A DNA stretch of 32,043 nucleotides, taken from Bacteroidales bacterium. Lineage in GTDB: Bacteria > Bacteroidota > Bacteroidia > Bacteroidales > GWA2-32-17. Within the stretch, counting starts at the first letter, position 1. Each line of letters opens with the position of its first letter. Positions 17,506 through 25,882 of this stretch are shown piece by piece. The position numbers were made by a program, and so were the translations under genes. The notes beneath the pieces were generated by a model. That model was not told the origin of the DNA, did not search any database, and saw nothing but the letters and a program-made list of their open reading frames with translations. The DNA lies in assembly GCA_026417155.1 (NCBI GenBank), contig JAOADU010000056.1:92229-124271 (forward strand). Direction: 5' to 3'.

Positions 17506-17743
17506 GTTCTATTAAATTAAAATGCTTTAGCATAGAGATAAAGTCTAAATATGATCGGCTAAATGTTGTTTCGTCAATATCGTATTCATTTAAAAAATGT
17601 TCTTTTATTTCCTCTTCGTTTTTTCCTTCTTTTAGAAATTGCACTATAATTAAGCCTTCTTCATTTAATGAATAGCTTTCGCCCGTGCTGGGATCAAAAA
17701 TAAACCCGCTATCGCTTATGGCAAGTTTTGGTTTAAGTTTCAT
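17498..17743 (-). CDS. PqqD-like small protein (putative peptide/carrier-binding)
   Basis: An 81-residue protein with the PqqD pattern: an N-terminal beta hairpin FIFDPSTGESYSLNEEG, then a winged-helix-like part IVQFLKEGKNEEEIKEHF and a closing MLKHFNLIEHE. PqqD proteins bind the leader of a precursor peptide and present it to a modifying enzyme (RiPP recognition element). This one is the first gene of the five-gene operon and overlaps the ATP-grasp gene by 8 bases. No precursor-like small gene lies in the 100 bases upstream, and no radical-SAM gene is near, so it may present something other than a RiPP precursor. It contains no cysteine. The fold assignment is based on pattern only. Confidence 0.78.
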   Translation of the reverse strand: MKLKPKLAISDSGFIFDPSTGESYSLNEEGLIIVQFLKEGKNEEEIKEHFLNEYDIDETTFSRSYLDFISMLKHFNLIEHE

Positions 17744-17759
17744 AAATATTTTTTTATTT

Positions 17760-17767
17760 CAAAAGTA
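17760..17767 (-). promoter_or_regulatory. -7 promoter element for the PqqD/ATP-grasp operon
   Basis: Reverse strand reads TACTTTTG, a full TAnnTTTG match ending 16 bases before the pqqD-like ATG. No TTTG stands at the expected -33 distance, so the promoter may need an activator or be weak. If real, the five genes form a unit separate from the DUF2490 gene upstream. Confidence 0.45.
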
Positions 17768-17843
17768 GCAAATGCTTTAATTTCTTTGTGTATATAATTT
17801 TGTAAATGTTGTTTAAAATTTTGAATATAATTAACTACTTTAT

Positions 17844-18566
17844 TTAATTGTCTTTTATTTCTACGTCTCGTAATAATTGTTCTATGTTTTTTCTCGAAAA
17901 CTCAAAATAAATACCTGCTATCATGAAGTCTTTACCTGTTTCATCGAATATTTTATAATCGAACTGGTATAAATAACCCAATTGACATGCAACATTTTTA
18001 TTGAATTTATATTGAAGGGCAAGTTGTAATCTATTTCTTTCGAAATACGGCTCAATGTTACCAAAAAATAGTTCATTGCTTATGTGAAACTGCCATGGCT
18101 TAAAGCCTTTATTTTCTTTTCCAAAATTATACGATATGCCTAAACGATAGCGAAATCTATTTCTATAACCTTTTAATGTCCATCGCATTTCGTAGCGATA
18201 ACGTTGTTCTATTTTCATTATAAATAAATCTTGATACAGTGTTAACTGAGGCCAAAGTCTTATTTCGTCGTTATTTTTTGGATGCTGAAAATTGCCACTA
18301 TCTTTATACGTTTGATAGTTTCCACCAGCTAACGTAAGTTTTACATTTTTTTGGGCAGAATAATTTACTCCAGCTTTATATTCGTAATAATGAAAATAAT
18401 TATACCATAGCACCGAACGAACTTGGCTCTCAATGAAAAAATTGAAGCTACTTGAATGATTATATTTAATATTCAATACGTTCCATGAACCTAATTTTGT
18501 GATTTGACTGTAAATGTGCTTAGATAAAATAATTATCAATAATAAGCTAAATACTTTTCGTTTCAT
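17844..18566 (-). CDS. DUF2490 outer-membrane protein
   Basis: A 240-residue protein with a signal peptide (about 1-20, ending HIYSQ) and short, regularly spaced amphipathic strands with many Tyr, Phe and Arg, the pattern of a small outer-membrane barrel. The N-terminal GSWNVLNIKYNHSSSFNFFIESQVRS and the repeated YRYEMRW/RFRYRLGISY strands match the DUF2490 family, which is common in Bacteroidota and has no known role. The start ATG lies within the last 20 bases of the carbonic-anhydrase-like gene, so the two are translationally linked. It is followed by 100 bases and then the PqqD-like gene. Confidence 0.8.
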   Translation of the reverse strand: MKRKVFSLLLIIILSKHIYSQITKLGSWNVLNIKYNHSSSFNFFIESQVRSVLWYNYFHYYEYKAGVNYSAQKNVKLTLAGGNYQTYKDSGNFQHPKNNDEIRLWPQLTLYQDLFIMKIEQRYRYEMRWTLKGYRNRFRYRLGISYNFGKENKGFKPWQFHISNELFFGNIEPYFERNRLQLALQYKFNKNVACQLGYLYQFDYKIFDETGKDFMIAGIYFEFSRKNIEQLLRDVEIKDN

Positions 18567-19089
18567 TTATTAAATATAATTGATGATCATGAATATTGTA
18601 AAGAAAAGGGAATATAACTAATTGAGGGAATATGTTTCTAAGTCGCTTAGCTTCATGGAGAGTAAAATGTATTTCATTGTGTATCTCGTGTTGATGTTCA
18701 AATTGTTCAAAAAAAGATTGTGCTTGATTGTGATTCCAGCCAAGTACATTACAATTTTGCGTAAATATGTCTTTTTTTTCATGCAAATGAACCATGGCAC
18801 ATTCGTTGTGTCCTATGATAGCTACATGTTTGATATTCTTTACTGATGCTAAAAAAGCAATATAAAATTCGCAACTATTTAAATTAACACCACCTGTTCG
18901 AATTATATACGCAAATTTTTCAGGAATTTTCAAACTGATACGATGATCAACACATGTTGCTATGATTAATTCAGCTACATTGTAAGTGTGATGGGTTTGC
19001 TGTAAATTATGATACAATAGCAGCTTTTCTAAGGGTGAATTTTTAAGTAAAATAGGAATATTTTCTTTACTTTTTACGGCTGTTATCAT
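18547..19089 (-). CDS. Divergent beta-carbonic-anhydrase-like protein
   Basis: Beta-carbonic anhydrases interconvert CO2 and bicarbonate with zinc held by two Cys and one His. This 180-residue protein has that set: Cys46 and the Asp48-Arg50 dyad in CVDHR, and His94 and Cys97 in GHNEC. The loop after the first motif reads IIRTGGVNL where most members have RNAGN, and the protein is shorter than usual with a His-rich tail. I therefore call it divergent; it may still be an active hydratase. It starts 13 bases after the sua5 gene and overlaps the DUF2490 gene. No signal peptide is seen, so it is likely cytoplasmic. Confidence 0.8.
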   Translation of the reverse strand: MITAVKSKENIPILLKNSPLEKLLLYHNLQQTHHTYNVAELIIATCVDHRISLKIPEKFAYIIRTGGVNLNSCEFYIAFLASVKNIKHVAIIGHNECAMVHLHEKKDIFTQNCNVLGWNHNQAQSFFEQFEHQHEIHNEIHFTLHEAKRLRNIFPQLVIFPFLYNIHDHQLYLINETKSI

Positions 19090-19102
19090 ATAACATAATA
19101 TT

Positions 19103-20053
19103 TTATCGTTGATATCGGTAAGCTGCTTTTTTTAACCTGTCCATAATAGCTATGCCGATACCTTTTTCATGTACAGGCTCAACAACAATCGCATCTACAT
19201 TAGCTTCTTCCATTTCGTGAATTGCTGCAAACATGTTGATGGCATATTCTTTTAGGTCATTATTTTTCGTTAGCTGAATATGTTTTTTGAAATGATAATA
19301 ATCGGAATAATTGTAATAAATGATTCCACATTGTTCTGGAGGATATGGTATAGTGTGATATCCAAGAATATACAAGGGCTTGCTGGGACTATAATGCGAT
19401 TTCATCATTCCCGAAGCCAAAATTTTTTCTTTATCTTTAATTTCGGGAAAATATGGGACAACGGTTTCGATTTCTTCTTTGGTGATAATTCCATATCGAA
19501 GTATTTCAAAACCATATGAGTTTAGTAATATAATAGTTGATTCAATACCTACAGTTGTCTTACCTCCATCAATAATAAAATCAACATTGGGTAATTGTTT
19601 CTTGACATGTTGTGCAGATGTGGGGCTTAGTTGCCCAAACTTATTTGCACTGGGAGCGGCAATGGGAACCCCTGCTGTGCTAATTAGTTTTAGTGCAATG
19701 GGATTTGAAGGCATTCGTATGCCTATAGGATCTAATCCCGCTGTTACGATATTGGGTACAGATGTATTTTTTTTGGTAACTATGGTTAGCGGACCAGGCC
19801 AAAATTTTTCTGCTAATTTAAAAATTCGTAAATCTTTTTCTAAAATAAGTTTTTCCAAATCGGTCATTGTAGCAATATGAACTATTAAAGGATCGAACGA
19901 AGGCCGTTCTTTAAGCTCATAAATTTTGGCAACTGCGGTAGGATTAAAAGCATTGGCTCCTAAGCCATAGACGGTTTCTGTTGGAAAGGCAACAATTTTG
20001 CCCTCTTTGATGTATTGAGCACCTATGTTTATGGCTTCATCAACAGTAATCAT
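19103..20053 (-). CDS. L-threonylcarbamoyladenylate synthase, Sua5 type
   Basis: This enzyme makes threonylcarbamoyl-AMP from threonine, bicarbonate and ATP, the first step of the t6A modification of tRNAs reading ANN codons. The YrdC/TsaC domain fills about residues 5-200, with the hallmark KERPSFDPLIVH, the AFPTETVYGLGANA opening and AAPSANKFGQLSPTSAQHV. At 316 residues it has the additional C-terminal Sua5 domain (ILASGMMKSHYSPSKPLYIL linker), so it is Sua5 rather than the short TsaC. It follows purE by 3 bases and precedes the carbonic-anhydrase-like gene by 13 bases; since it consumes bicarbonate, that neighbour may or may not be meaningful. Confidence 0.94.
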   Translation of the reverse strand: MITVDEAINIGAQYIKEGKIVAFPTETVYGLGANAFNPTAVAKIYELKERPSFDPLIVHIATMTDLEKLILEKDLRIFKLAEKFWPGPLTIVTKKNTSVPNIVTAGLDPIGIRMPSNPIALKLISTAGVPIAAPSANKFGQLSPTSAQHVKKQLPNVDFIIDGGKTTVGIESTIILLNSYGFEILRYGIITKEEIETVVPYFPEIKDKEKILASGMMKSHYSPSKPLYILGYHTIPYPPEQCGIIYYNYSDYYHFKKHIQLTKNNDLKEYAINMFAAIHEMEEANVDAIVVEPVHEKGIGIAIMDRLKKAAYRYQR

Positions 20054-20056
20054 GAT

Positions 20057-20554
20057 TTATGTTGATTTTCGAATATTTTCGGACTTTTGATGCACCTGTT
20101 GTTCGAGCATTTTTTTATACGCTAATATTTTATCAATTCCTTCAGGCCTGTCATGAAAAATAATTTGAGCAGCTAAAATTCCGGCATTTTTAGCAGCATT
20201 AAGGGCTACTGTGGCAACAGGTACGCCTTGAGGCATTTGTAAAATAGAAAGTATAGAGTCCCATCCATCAATCGAATTAGACGATTTAATAGGGACACCT
20301 ATTACAGGTAAGGGGCTTATAGAAGCAATCATGCCCGGTAAGTGAGCAGCACCTCCCGCACCAGCAATAATAACGCCTACGTTACGTGTGTGGGCGTTGG
20401 CAGCAAATTCAAACATTTTTTTGGGCGTTCTATGTGCCGAAACAATATCTATTTCGTAGGAAATATTGAAATAATCGAGTATTTCGGCAGCTTGTTGCAT
20501 AACAGGAAGGTCCGAATCGGAACCCATAACTATACTTACACGTTTTAATTCCAT
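20057..20554 (-). CDS. purE: N5-carboxyaminoimidazole ribonucleotide mutase PurE (class I)
   Basis: PurE moves the carboxyl of N5-CAIR to give CAIR in de novo purine synthesis. The 165-residue protein has the class I signatures GSDSDLPVM (from residue 11), SAHRTP and [12 protein letters not shown]. The presence of purK just upstream supports the class I N5-CAIR route instead of the class II direct carboxylase. Its ATG is inside the last 10 bases of purK, a tight translational coupling. A C-terminal tail [11 protein letters not shown] is a little longer than the minimum. Confidence 0.97.
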   Translation of the reverse strand: MELKRVSIVMGSDSDLPVMQQAAEILDYFNISYEIDIVSAHRTPKKMFEFAANAHTRNVGVIIAGAGGAAHLPGMIASISPLPVIGVPIKSSNSIDGWDSILSILQMPQGVPVATVALNAAKNAGILAAQIIFHDRPEGIDKILAYKKMLEQQVHQKSENIRKST

Positions 20555-21705
20555 GATTTAACTTTTATAGTTTGTTGTACCTTTTCTGCTTTTCGAATAG
20601 CATCTTCAATATCATTAGATATTACGGTTACATGCCCCATTTTTCTGAAGGGTTTTGTAATTTTTTTTCCGTATAAATGAATCTTTACGCCTTCCATTGC
20701 CATGCTTTCAGTTAATCCTTCGTATATCACTTTGCCTGAATAATTTTCTTCGCCAAGAAGATTAATCATCACAGCAGGTATCTTTAGTTTGGTGCTTCCT
20801 AATGGTAAATTTAATATAGCCCGTAAATGTTGCTCGAATTGCGAAGTGATAACACTTTCTATGGTATGATGTCCGCTATTGTGTGGACGTGGAGCCGATT
20901 CGTTAACCAGTACTTTCCCATTTTTATCAATGAAAAACTCAACAGCTAATAAGCCTACCAAATTTAATGATTCGGCCAGATGTGTGGCTATTTCGGCTGC
21001 TACTTTTTGTTGTTGTTCTGTTGCTGCCGAAGGACAAACAAGCATTTTTACAAGATTTGCTTTTGGATCGAATACCATATCAACAGCTGGGAAACACTTA
21101 ATTTCGCCCTTTTTATTTCGTGCTACAATGACAGCTATCTCGTTTTGTATATTTATTTTTTCTTCAATAACCGAAGCTCCTTCAAGTAAAAAATCTAAAT
21201 CGCTAATGGAATTAACTACTTGAACGCCCCGGCCGTCGTATCCGCCTTTGCGTAATTTTTGCACAAAAGGCATTTTCAATTTACCATTGTTTAACGAAGA
21301 GATGATTTCGGTTTTGTGTTCAGTAAGAAAATATGAAGCTGTAGGGATATTGTGTTTCGAATAAAAATCTTTTTGTGTGCCTTTATCTTGAATGATTTTT
21401 AAAATTTCGGGATCGGGCAAAATGGTCAATCCTTCTGATTTTAATTGCATTAAGGCTTCAATATGAATATTTTCTAATTCGAATGTTAGAATATCTACTT
21501 GTTTGCCAAAGTTATAAACATCTTCGTAATGTTGCGGACTTCCTTTAACATAAACCGACGAAACATAACGTGCAGGACATTGTTCGTCCATGTCGAGCAC
21601 ATAGGTAATAATGTCCCATTTGCTGGCTTCCTGAATTAGCATTTTGGCTAATTGACCACCAGCAATAATCCCCAGTTTTAAATTCGATGTAACTAGTTTT
21701 TCCAT
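20545..21705 (-). CDS. purK: N5-carboxyaminoimidazole ribonucleotide synthase PurK
   Basis: PurK uses ATP and bicarbonate to carboxylate AIR to N5-CAIR, the substrate of PurE. At 386 residues the length is normal. The pre-ATP-grasp domain begins [19 protein letters not shown]; the ATP-grasp core has [14 protein letters not shown] and the metal and substrate motif [17 protein letters not shown]. It overlaps purE by 10 bases and starts 1 base after the M13 peptidase gene, so it probably shares that upstream transcript. No other purine gene is in the window. Confidence 0.97.
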   Translation of the reverse strand: MEKLVTSNLKLGIIAGGQLAKMLIQEASKWDIITYVLDMDEQCPARYVSSVYVKGSPQHYEDVYNFGKQVDILTFELENIHIEALMQLKSEGLTILPDPEILKIIQDKGTQKDFYSKHNIPTASYFLTEHKTEIISSLNNGKLKMPFVQKLRKGGYDGRGVQVVNSISDLDFLLEGASVIEEKINIQNEIAVIVARNKKGEIKCFPAVDMVFDPKANLVKMLVCPSAATEQQQKVAAEIATHLAESLNLVGLLAVEFFIDKNGKVLVNESAPRPHNSGHHTIESVITSQFEQHLRAILNLPLGSTKLKIPAVMINLLGEENYSGKVIYEGLTESMAMEGVKIHLYGKKITKPFRKMGHVTVISNDIEDAIRKAEKVQQTIKVKSWN

Positions 21706-21706
21706 A

Positions 21707-23749
21707 TTACCAAATCATTATTCGTTCTTCGGGTTTAATATAAAGCTTATCGTTGGGTGTAACATTAAAAGATGTATAAAAATCGTTGAATTGATAAACA
21801 GGAACATTTACACGAACTTCGGCAGGAGCATGTACATCTTCTTTTAGTCGGCGAAGTAATTCTTGTTGGCGAATATTGTTTCGCCAAACATTTGCATACG
21901 ATAAAAAGAAACGTTGTATAGGAGTAAAACCATCTATCAAATCTTCATTTCCTTGCAATGTTTTTTTAAGAGCATCGAGCGACAGGCTTATTCCACCCAA
22001 ATCGGCAATATTTTCACCCAAAGTTAGCTTACCATTGACAGATAATGTATCGTTTATTTTGTAAGCTTCGAAGATGGGAATAAGTTTTTCGGTTTTTTTC
22101 TTGAAATTATCAATATCTTGTGCTGTCCACCATTCGTTTAAATTGCCATTTTTATCATATTGGCGACCTTGATCGTCAAAGCCATGTGTCATTTCGTGTC
22201 CGATAACTGCCCCAATAGCACCGTAATTGATAGCGTCGTCTCCTTTTGCATAGAAAAATGGCGGTTGCAAAATAGCTGCAGGAAAAACTATTTCATTCGA
22301 ATTAGGGTTGTAGTATGCATTTACAGTTTGAGGATACATGTGCCATTCGCTACGATCTACCGGTTTATCAACTTTTGACAGCATAAAATCTACATCAAAT
22401 TTTTCGCAAGCTATAATGTTAAGAACAAAAGGTTGTGCTTTTACTTCAATGCTTGAATAATCTCTCCATTTATCAGGATACCCTATTTTAAGGGTCATGG
22501 CTTCGAGCTTTTCGAGAGCTTTTTGTTTTGTTTCGCTTGTCATCCAGTCAAGTTTTTTGATGTGTTCATGAAAAGTTGATTTTAAATTGCTAACCAAAGA
22601 TATCATGCGTTGTTTTGATTCTTCTGGAAAATATTTTTGTACATATAGTTTTCCAACGGCTTCACCCAACATGTTGCTCGTAAGTTCGACTACTTTTTTC
22701 CAGCGTTCTTTCATTCTTGTTTTACCCGATAAAACAGTACCATAAAATGCAAAGTGAGTTTTTTCTATCTCAGAATGTAAATAAGGAGCATAATTGTTTA
22801 GCACGTGGTATTTCAGATATTGTTTCCATTGGTCTAATGGAATAGTTTTAAGTAATGTATTGAACTGAGCAAAAAAATTCGGTTGACATACGTTGATTGA
22901 CTGAATATTAGCTTTATCAATTTGTGTAAAATATGCGTTCCAATCGAAATTTGGTGTAAGTTGCTGTAATTTATCAATAGTCATTTTGTTGTATAGTTTA
23001 TTAGGGTCGCGCATTTCTACTCTTGTCATAGACGCGTGAGCAAATTTTTCTTCGATAGCATAAATATTCGTAACAATAACATCGAGTTTATTTGCTGGAA
23101 ATATTTGTGCCGTTTCAAGTAGTTGCTTAATATATTTTTTATATTCTTTTTGTAAATGCTTTGCTATATCGTTATTTTCGGTATAATAGTCGCGATCGGG
23201 TAAACCCAGTCCACCTTGAAAAAGTTGGGCAATATTCATCTCACTATTTTTTTCGTCTTGTGCAACATACAGAGAAAAAGGCATAAATACTCCCTGACGG
23301 TGCAATTTACCTATTAAAGCAGACATGGAATTAATGTCGCGAATGTTTTCTATATCTTCAAAAAGAGGGTATAATGGTTTTAATTGCTGTTGTTCTATTG
23401 TATTAGTATCTAAACCCGATTGATAAAACAATAATATCTTTTTTTGTTCATCGTTTAATTGTTGTTGACTGTTTAGGTTGTCGAATAGTTCTTTTAACAT
23501 TATTGTATTTTGTTCATCGAGCTGATGGAAAGCACCAAAAATTGAGTATTCGTCGGGGATAGGATGATTTTTTTTCCAACCACCTACTGCATATAAATAA
23601 AAATTGTCGCCTGGTTTGAACGATGTATCAAGATTTGATATTTCAAAGCCCACATTTTTGGTTGTTTTATCGGAATTACTGTTTGAACAAGCATTCCAAA
23701 TGATACTACTAACACTAAATAAACCTACCATTATTAAAATGTTTTTCAT
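21707..23749 (-). CDS. M13 (neprilysin/PepO-like) zinc endopeptidase lipoprotein
   Basis: M13 enzymes are zinc endopeptidases that cleave peptides up to about 40 residues. I place the start at the ATG at 23749 (680 residues): a longer frame begins with TTG at 23764, but the ATG gives a normal lipoprotein signal with lipobox WNAC and Cys21. The catalytic HEMTH is at 518-522 and the third zinc ligand Glu579 in GENIADLGG, with Asp583. The N-terminal NYAPYL and PGDNFYLYAVGGW segments are typical of the large M13 cap. It is likely anchored in the outer or inner membrane on the periplasmic side. A promoter match lies 12 bases upstream. purK follows after 1 base. Confidence 0.94.
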   Translation of the reverse strand: MKNILIMVGLFSVSSIIWNACSNSNSDKTTKNVGFEISNLDTSFKPGDNFYLYAVGGWKKNHPIPDEYSIFGAFHQLDEQNTIMLKELFDNLNSQQQLNDEQKKILLFYQSGLDTNTIEQQQLKPLYPLFEDIENIRDINSMSALIGKLHRQGVFMPFSLYVAQDEKNSEMNIAQLFQGGLGLPDRDYYTENNDIAKHLQKEYKKYIKQLLETAQIFPANKLDVIVTNIYAIEEKFAHASMTRVEMRDPNKLYNKMTIDKLQQLTPNFDWNAYFTQIDKANIQSINVCQPNFFAQFNTLLKTIPLDQWKQYLKYHVLNNYAPYLHSEIEKTHFAFYGTVLSGKTRMKERWKKVVELTSNMLGEAVGKLYVQKYFPEESKQRMISLVSNLKSTFHEHIKKLDWMTSETKQKALEKLEAMTLKIGYPDKWRDYSSIEVKAQPFVLNIIACEKFDVDFMLSKVDKPVDRSEWHMYPQTVNAYYNPNSNEIVFPAAILQPPFFYAKGDDAINYGAIGAVIGHEMTHGFDDQGRQYDKNGNLNEWWTAQDIDNFKKKTEKLIPIFEAYKINDTLSVNGKLTLGENIADLGGISLSLDALKKTLQGNEDLIDGFTPIQRFFLSYANVWRNNIRQQELLRRLKEDVHAPAEVRVNVPVYQFNDFYTSFNVTPNDKLYIKPEERIMIW

Positions 23750-23761
23750 AATTTTTTGAAA

Positions 23762-23769
23762 CAAAGTTA
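23762..23769 (-). promoter_or_regulatory. -7 promoter element for the M13 peptidase gene
   Basis: Reverse strand reads TAACTTTG, matching TAnnTTTG, 12 bases before the ATG at 23749. It is one half of a divergent promoter pair with the DUF4197 gene. Confidence 0.5.
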
Positions 23770-23828
23770 ATGACTATTGTTGTAAATTAATTATGACGGT
23801 AAAAAGAAATATTGAGAATTATAAGTTT

Positions 23829-23860
23829 TTTGCATTTTTGCACAAATGGTATTATATTTG
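23829..23860 (+). promoter_or_regulatory. Promoter of the DUF4197 gene (-33 and -7)
   Basis: TTTG at 23829-23832 and TATATTTG at 23853-23860 are separated by 20 bases, both boxes matching the Bacteroidota consensus. The ATG is 13 bases past the -7 box. This is the most complete promoter in the window. Confidence 0.65.
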
Positions 23861-23873
23861 AAAAAAAGATTGT

Positions 23874-24596
23874 ATGAAAAAGTATTTCGTTTATATTTTG
23901 ATAATTTCGACAATAGGCTTTGTATCATGCGAGAAAGAAAGTACATTAACTGAAGAAGAGATTATAGAAGGATTAAAGGAGGCATTAAAGGTAGGCACCG
24001 ATACGGCTTCAACAAAGTTACACAAACAGAACGGATATTATATGGACTTAGCTGTTAAAATTTTGTTGCCTCCCGATGCTCATGGTGTGCTTGAACATCA
24101 AAACGACCCCTTGTTACAAGCAGTAGGAATAGACCAAAAAATAGAGCAGTTAATACTCAGTTTAAATCGTTCGGCAGAAGATGCTGCCATAGAAGCTAAA
24201 CCAATATTCGTAGATGCAATTGTAAATATGACCATTTCGGATGCATACAATATTTTACACGGAACAGATACTGCAGCTACCAGTTATCTCCAAGCCAAAA
24301 CAAGACAACAATTATTTAATATTTTTATGCCTAAAGTAAAAGCTTCGTTGAATAAACCTTTAGTTGCAGGAATGACAGCATATCAAGCTTGGGATCAGTT
24401 GAAAGCTGCATATAATCCCTTATGCAACCCGCTTACCGGATGGCAACCAATTACAAGTACACTCGATACCTTTGCAACTAACAAAGGATTAGATGGCTTA
24501 TTTAAAAAGATCTCTGAAGAAGAGAAACAAATACGAAAAGATCCTGCAGCAAGAGTAAACGATATACTTAAAAAGGTTTTCGGAACGTTAGATTGA
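23874..24596 (+). CDS. DUF4197 lipoprotein
   Basis: A 240-residue protein with a lipoprotein signal (lipobox FVSC, Cys19). The body matches the DUF4197 pattern: EGLKEALKVGTDTASTKL near the N terminus, then KILLPPDA, LNRSAEDAAIEAKPIFVDAI, the MTISDAYNILHGTDTAATSYL block and a C-terminal KDPAARVNDILKKVFG helix. The family is widespread in Bacteroidota and Proteobacteria and has no firm function. It is a single-gene unit with its own promoter, divergent from the M13 gene and convergent with cinA. Confidence 0.88.
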   Translation: MKKYFVYILIISTIGFVSCEKESTLTEEEIIEGLKEALKVGTDTASTKLHKQNGYYMDLAVKILLPPDAHGVLEHQNDPLLQAVGIDQKIEQLILSLNRSAEDAAIEAKPIFVDAIVNMTISDAYNILHGTDTAATSYLQAKTRQQLFNIFMPKVKASLNKPLVAGMTAYQAWDQLKAAYNPLCNPLTGWQPITSTLDTFATNKGLDGLFKKISEEEKQIRKDPAARVNDILKKVFGTLD

Positions 24597-24643
24597 TAAA
24601 ATATTTAAACAGTTTTATTAATTAATTACTACAAGTGTTTTTT

Positions 24644-25882
24644 TTACAATAAGTTATGTTTTAATTTTTGAATTAAAATTGCCATTGCTGTAGTAGCTGC
24701 ACGCTGAATATTGCTAAGTCTGTCTGTTCCGAAAGCAAATTGTTGCGACCAAATAATCTTTTTAGTCGCAATGGCTATCCATGTTGTTCCAACGGGTTTG
24801 TTTTTAGTTTCGCCTGTAGGACCAGCAATTCCTGAAATAGCAATACTAATATCGCTTTTCAATAAAGTCAAAACTTGTTGTGCCATTATTTCAACCACTT
24901 GTTTACTCACAGCTCCATGCTCTTCAATTACAGATAATGGTACATTGAGTATTCTCTGTTTAATTTCGTTTGAATAGGCAATTATACTTCCCTTAAAATA
25001 ATTCGAGCTGCCCGATATGGAAGTTATTTGATGTGCCAAATAACCACCTGTGCAGCTTTCAGCAGTACATATTGTTAGTTTTTTATCTGTGAGTATTTTT
25101 TGAAGTATTGTTGGCAAAGGTAAATCTTCGTCATATATCAAGAAATCAGTAAGATAATTATTTGCGAAGCTATCAAACTGCTTTATCAATGTATGCTCTT
25201 CGCTAGTAAAAAATAATTTTACTTTTATTAAACCCGGTTGAGGCAAATAGGCTATTTGAATATGATGATTTCTTAAAATATTGTCCCATTGTTCTAATTT
25301 TTCAGCAAGTTCAGATTCGGTTATGTTCGAAAATAAATATGTTTTTACATAAGAGGGTTTTGGCTGAAAATGTTCTTTTAAAAAAGGCAGAACTTCGTGC
25401 TCTAACATGGGCATTAATTCGAATGGAACTCCTGGTAATGCGATTAAACAAAAATTATTTTCCATAATAGCAAAACCAGCTGCAGTGCCAATAGTATTAG
25501 GAAAAATTATTGCATTAGTTGGAAAATAGGCTTGTATTTTGTTGTTTTCAGGAGCAAAAATGTTTCTACGTAAGAATTTTTGTTGAATATCGTTCCAAAT
25601 TTCTTCATTATACACTAATGTTGTATTAAAATATTGAGCAATAGTTCGACGTGTAATATCATCGGATGTAGGTCCTAAACCACCTGTTACTACGACAATA
25701 TTTGCCTTTTTTTGGCTCTGGGAAATAATTTCTAAAAGCTCCGATTCATTATCGGCTATGCATATAATTCGAGATATAACAAGCCCAATATCAGATAGTT
25801 TTTCTGAAATATATGCTGCATTAGTATTTACTGTATGACCATTGAGTAGTTCGTTACCAACATTAATTAGTATGGCATTCAT
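24644..25882 (-). CDS. cinA: CinA: competence/damage-inducible protein, NMN amidase
   Basis: A 412-residue protein with two domains. The N-terminal MoCF-biosynthesis-like domain (COG1058) has GNELLNGHTVNTNAAYISEKL and VVTGGLGPTSDDITRRT. The C-terminal nicotinamide-nucleotide amidase domain (COG1546) has CTAESCTGGYLAHQIT, AVSKQVVEIMAQQV and AISGIAGPTG. It recycles NMN to nicotinic-acid mononucleotide in the pyridine-nucleotide cycle; the first domain is an ADP-ribose pyrophosphatase in studied members. Its start overlaps the end of the M48 protease gene by 20 bases. Both domains look complete. Confidence 0.95.
   Translation of the reverse strand: MNAILINVGNELLNGHTVNTNAAYISEKLSDIGLVISRIICIADNESELLEIISQSQKKANIVVVTGGLGPTSDDITRRTIAQYFNTTLVYNEEIWNDIQQKFLRRNIFAPENNKIQAYFPTNAIIFPNTIGTAAGFAIMENNFCLIALPGVPFELMPMLEHEVLPFLKEHFQPKPSYVKTYLFSNITESELAEKLEQWDNILRNHHIQIAYLPQPGLIKVKLFFTSEEHTLIKQFDSFANNYLTDFLIYDEDLPLPTILQKILTDKKLTICTAESCTGGYLAHQITSISGSSNYFKGSIIAYSNEIKQRILNVPLSVIEEHGAVSKQVVEIMAQQVLTLLKSDISIAISGIAGPTGETKNKPVGTTWIAIATKKIIWSQQFAFGTDRLSNIQRAATTAMAILIQKLKHNLL

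Noticed and set aside
17744-17843. A RiPP precursor gene before the PqqD-like gene
   Set aside because: The 100 bases are AT-rich, hold a promoter match, and contain no convincing small gene on the minus strand.
18547-20554. A single bicarbonate pathway linking purK, sua5 and carbonic anhydrase
   Set aside because: All three use bicarbonate or CO2, but they serve unrelated pathways and close packing of minus-strand genes is general here.
20342-21223. Antisense open frames across purE and purK
   Set aside because: Both sense genes are intact and strongly recognised; the antisense frames have no recognisable domain or start signal.
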